Source of the DNA: Candidatus Huberarchaeum crystalense
GTDB lineage: Archaea > Huberarchaeota > Huberarchaeia > Huberarchaeales > Huberarchaeaceae
Length of the DNA stretch: 5,309 bases
Assembly: GCA_002789275.1 (NCBI GenBank)
Contig: PFSX01000036.1
Coordinates: forward strand, 1 to 5,309
Reading direction: 5' to 3'
The notes under the pieces were generated by a model. The model made no database searches and was not told the origin of the DNA. It was given only the letters and a program-made list of their open reading frames with translations. Each line of letters starts with the position of its first letter. The first letter of the stretch is position 1. The translations under genes were made by a program, and so were the position numbers. Shown here piece by piece: positions 5,253 through 5,309 of the stretch.

Positions 5253-5309
5253 GTGCAGTATTCAAATAAATTAATATTGTTGTGTGCTATTTAAATAAAT
5301 TTAATGTAA
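5253..5309. repeat. Two more units of the GTGCGC/TATTTAAATAAAT repeat family
   Basis: Units 5253-5281 (29 bp, GTGCAGTATTCAAATAAAT core) and 5282-5309 (28 bp, GTGTGCTATTTAAATAAAT core) begin 15 nt after the L12 stop and run off the window end. The first shares the TATTCAAAT variant with the second unit of the 3922-4082 array, and the second shares GTGTGC with its first unit. The cluster probably continues beyond the window. Confidence 0.88.

Noticed and set aside
4981..5265. 94-aa minus-strand ORF
   Set aside because: It is antisense to L12; its Leu-rich sequence is the complement of the Glu/Lys/Ala codons.

Overview
The window reads as archaeal, most likely from a small-genome DPANN-type archaeon; the lineage is inferred. 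It is very AT-rich. It has the short archaeal ribosomal protein L12 with the [14 protein letters not shown] tail, a GxGD-type archaeal prepilin peptidase, a FlaI/VirB11-type pilus ATPase, an Fcf1/VapC9-like PIN protein and archaeal TATA elements (TTTAAATA/TTTATAAG). A tRNA lacks an encoded CCA, and there is a textbook archaeal double-guide C/D box sRNA.

Layout: 1-117 is a degenerate 28-bp tandem repeat cluster. 146-970 (+) encodes an A24-family prepilin peptidase. It is followed by an exact 34-bp direct repeat (46-bp period) that spans its stop codon, then by two small membrane-protein ORFs, 1024-1125 (33 aa, not previously obvious because of its size) and 1132-1362 (76 aa). tRNA-Gly(GCC) lies at 1390-1460. 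Only 18 nt later begins a 790-aa secretion/pilus ATPase (1479-3851). The 381-bp gap 3852-4232 holds a strong TATA element, a five-unit 28/35-bp tandem array (3922-4082) and the C/D box sRNA (about 4160-4221) with its own TATA box. A PIN-domain protein lies on the minus strand (4233-4631). The 306-bp divergent gap 4632-4937 holds the PIN and L12 promoters and a 45-bp direct repeat. Ribosomal protein L12 lies at 4938-5237 (+). The window ends in more units of the same tandem repeat family (5253-5309).

How it fits together: the peptidase and the ATPase are two of the core parts of an archaeal type IV pilus/archaellum-like machine (prepilin maturation and assembly motor). The platform protein (FlaJ/TadC-like) and recognisable pilins are not in the window. 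The rest is translation and RNA biology: tRNA-Gly, L12, a 2'-O-methylation guide sRNA and an Fcf1-like PIN protein. The most interesting signals are the unlabelled C/D sRNA, the probable tRNA-mRNA dicistron feeding the ATPase, and a dispersed tandem repeat family in the intergenic gaps whose core is itself a TATA-box sequence.
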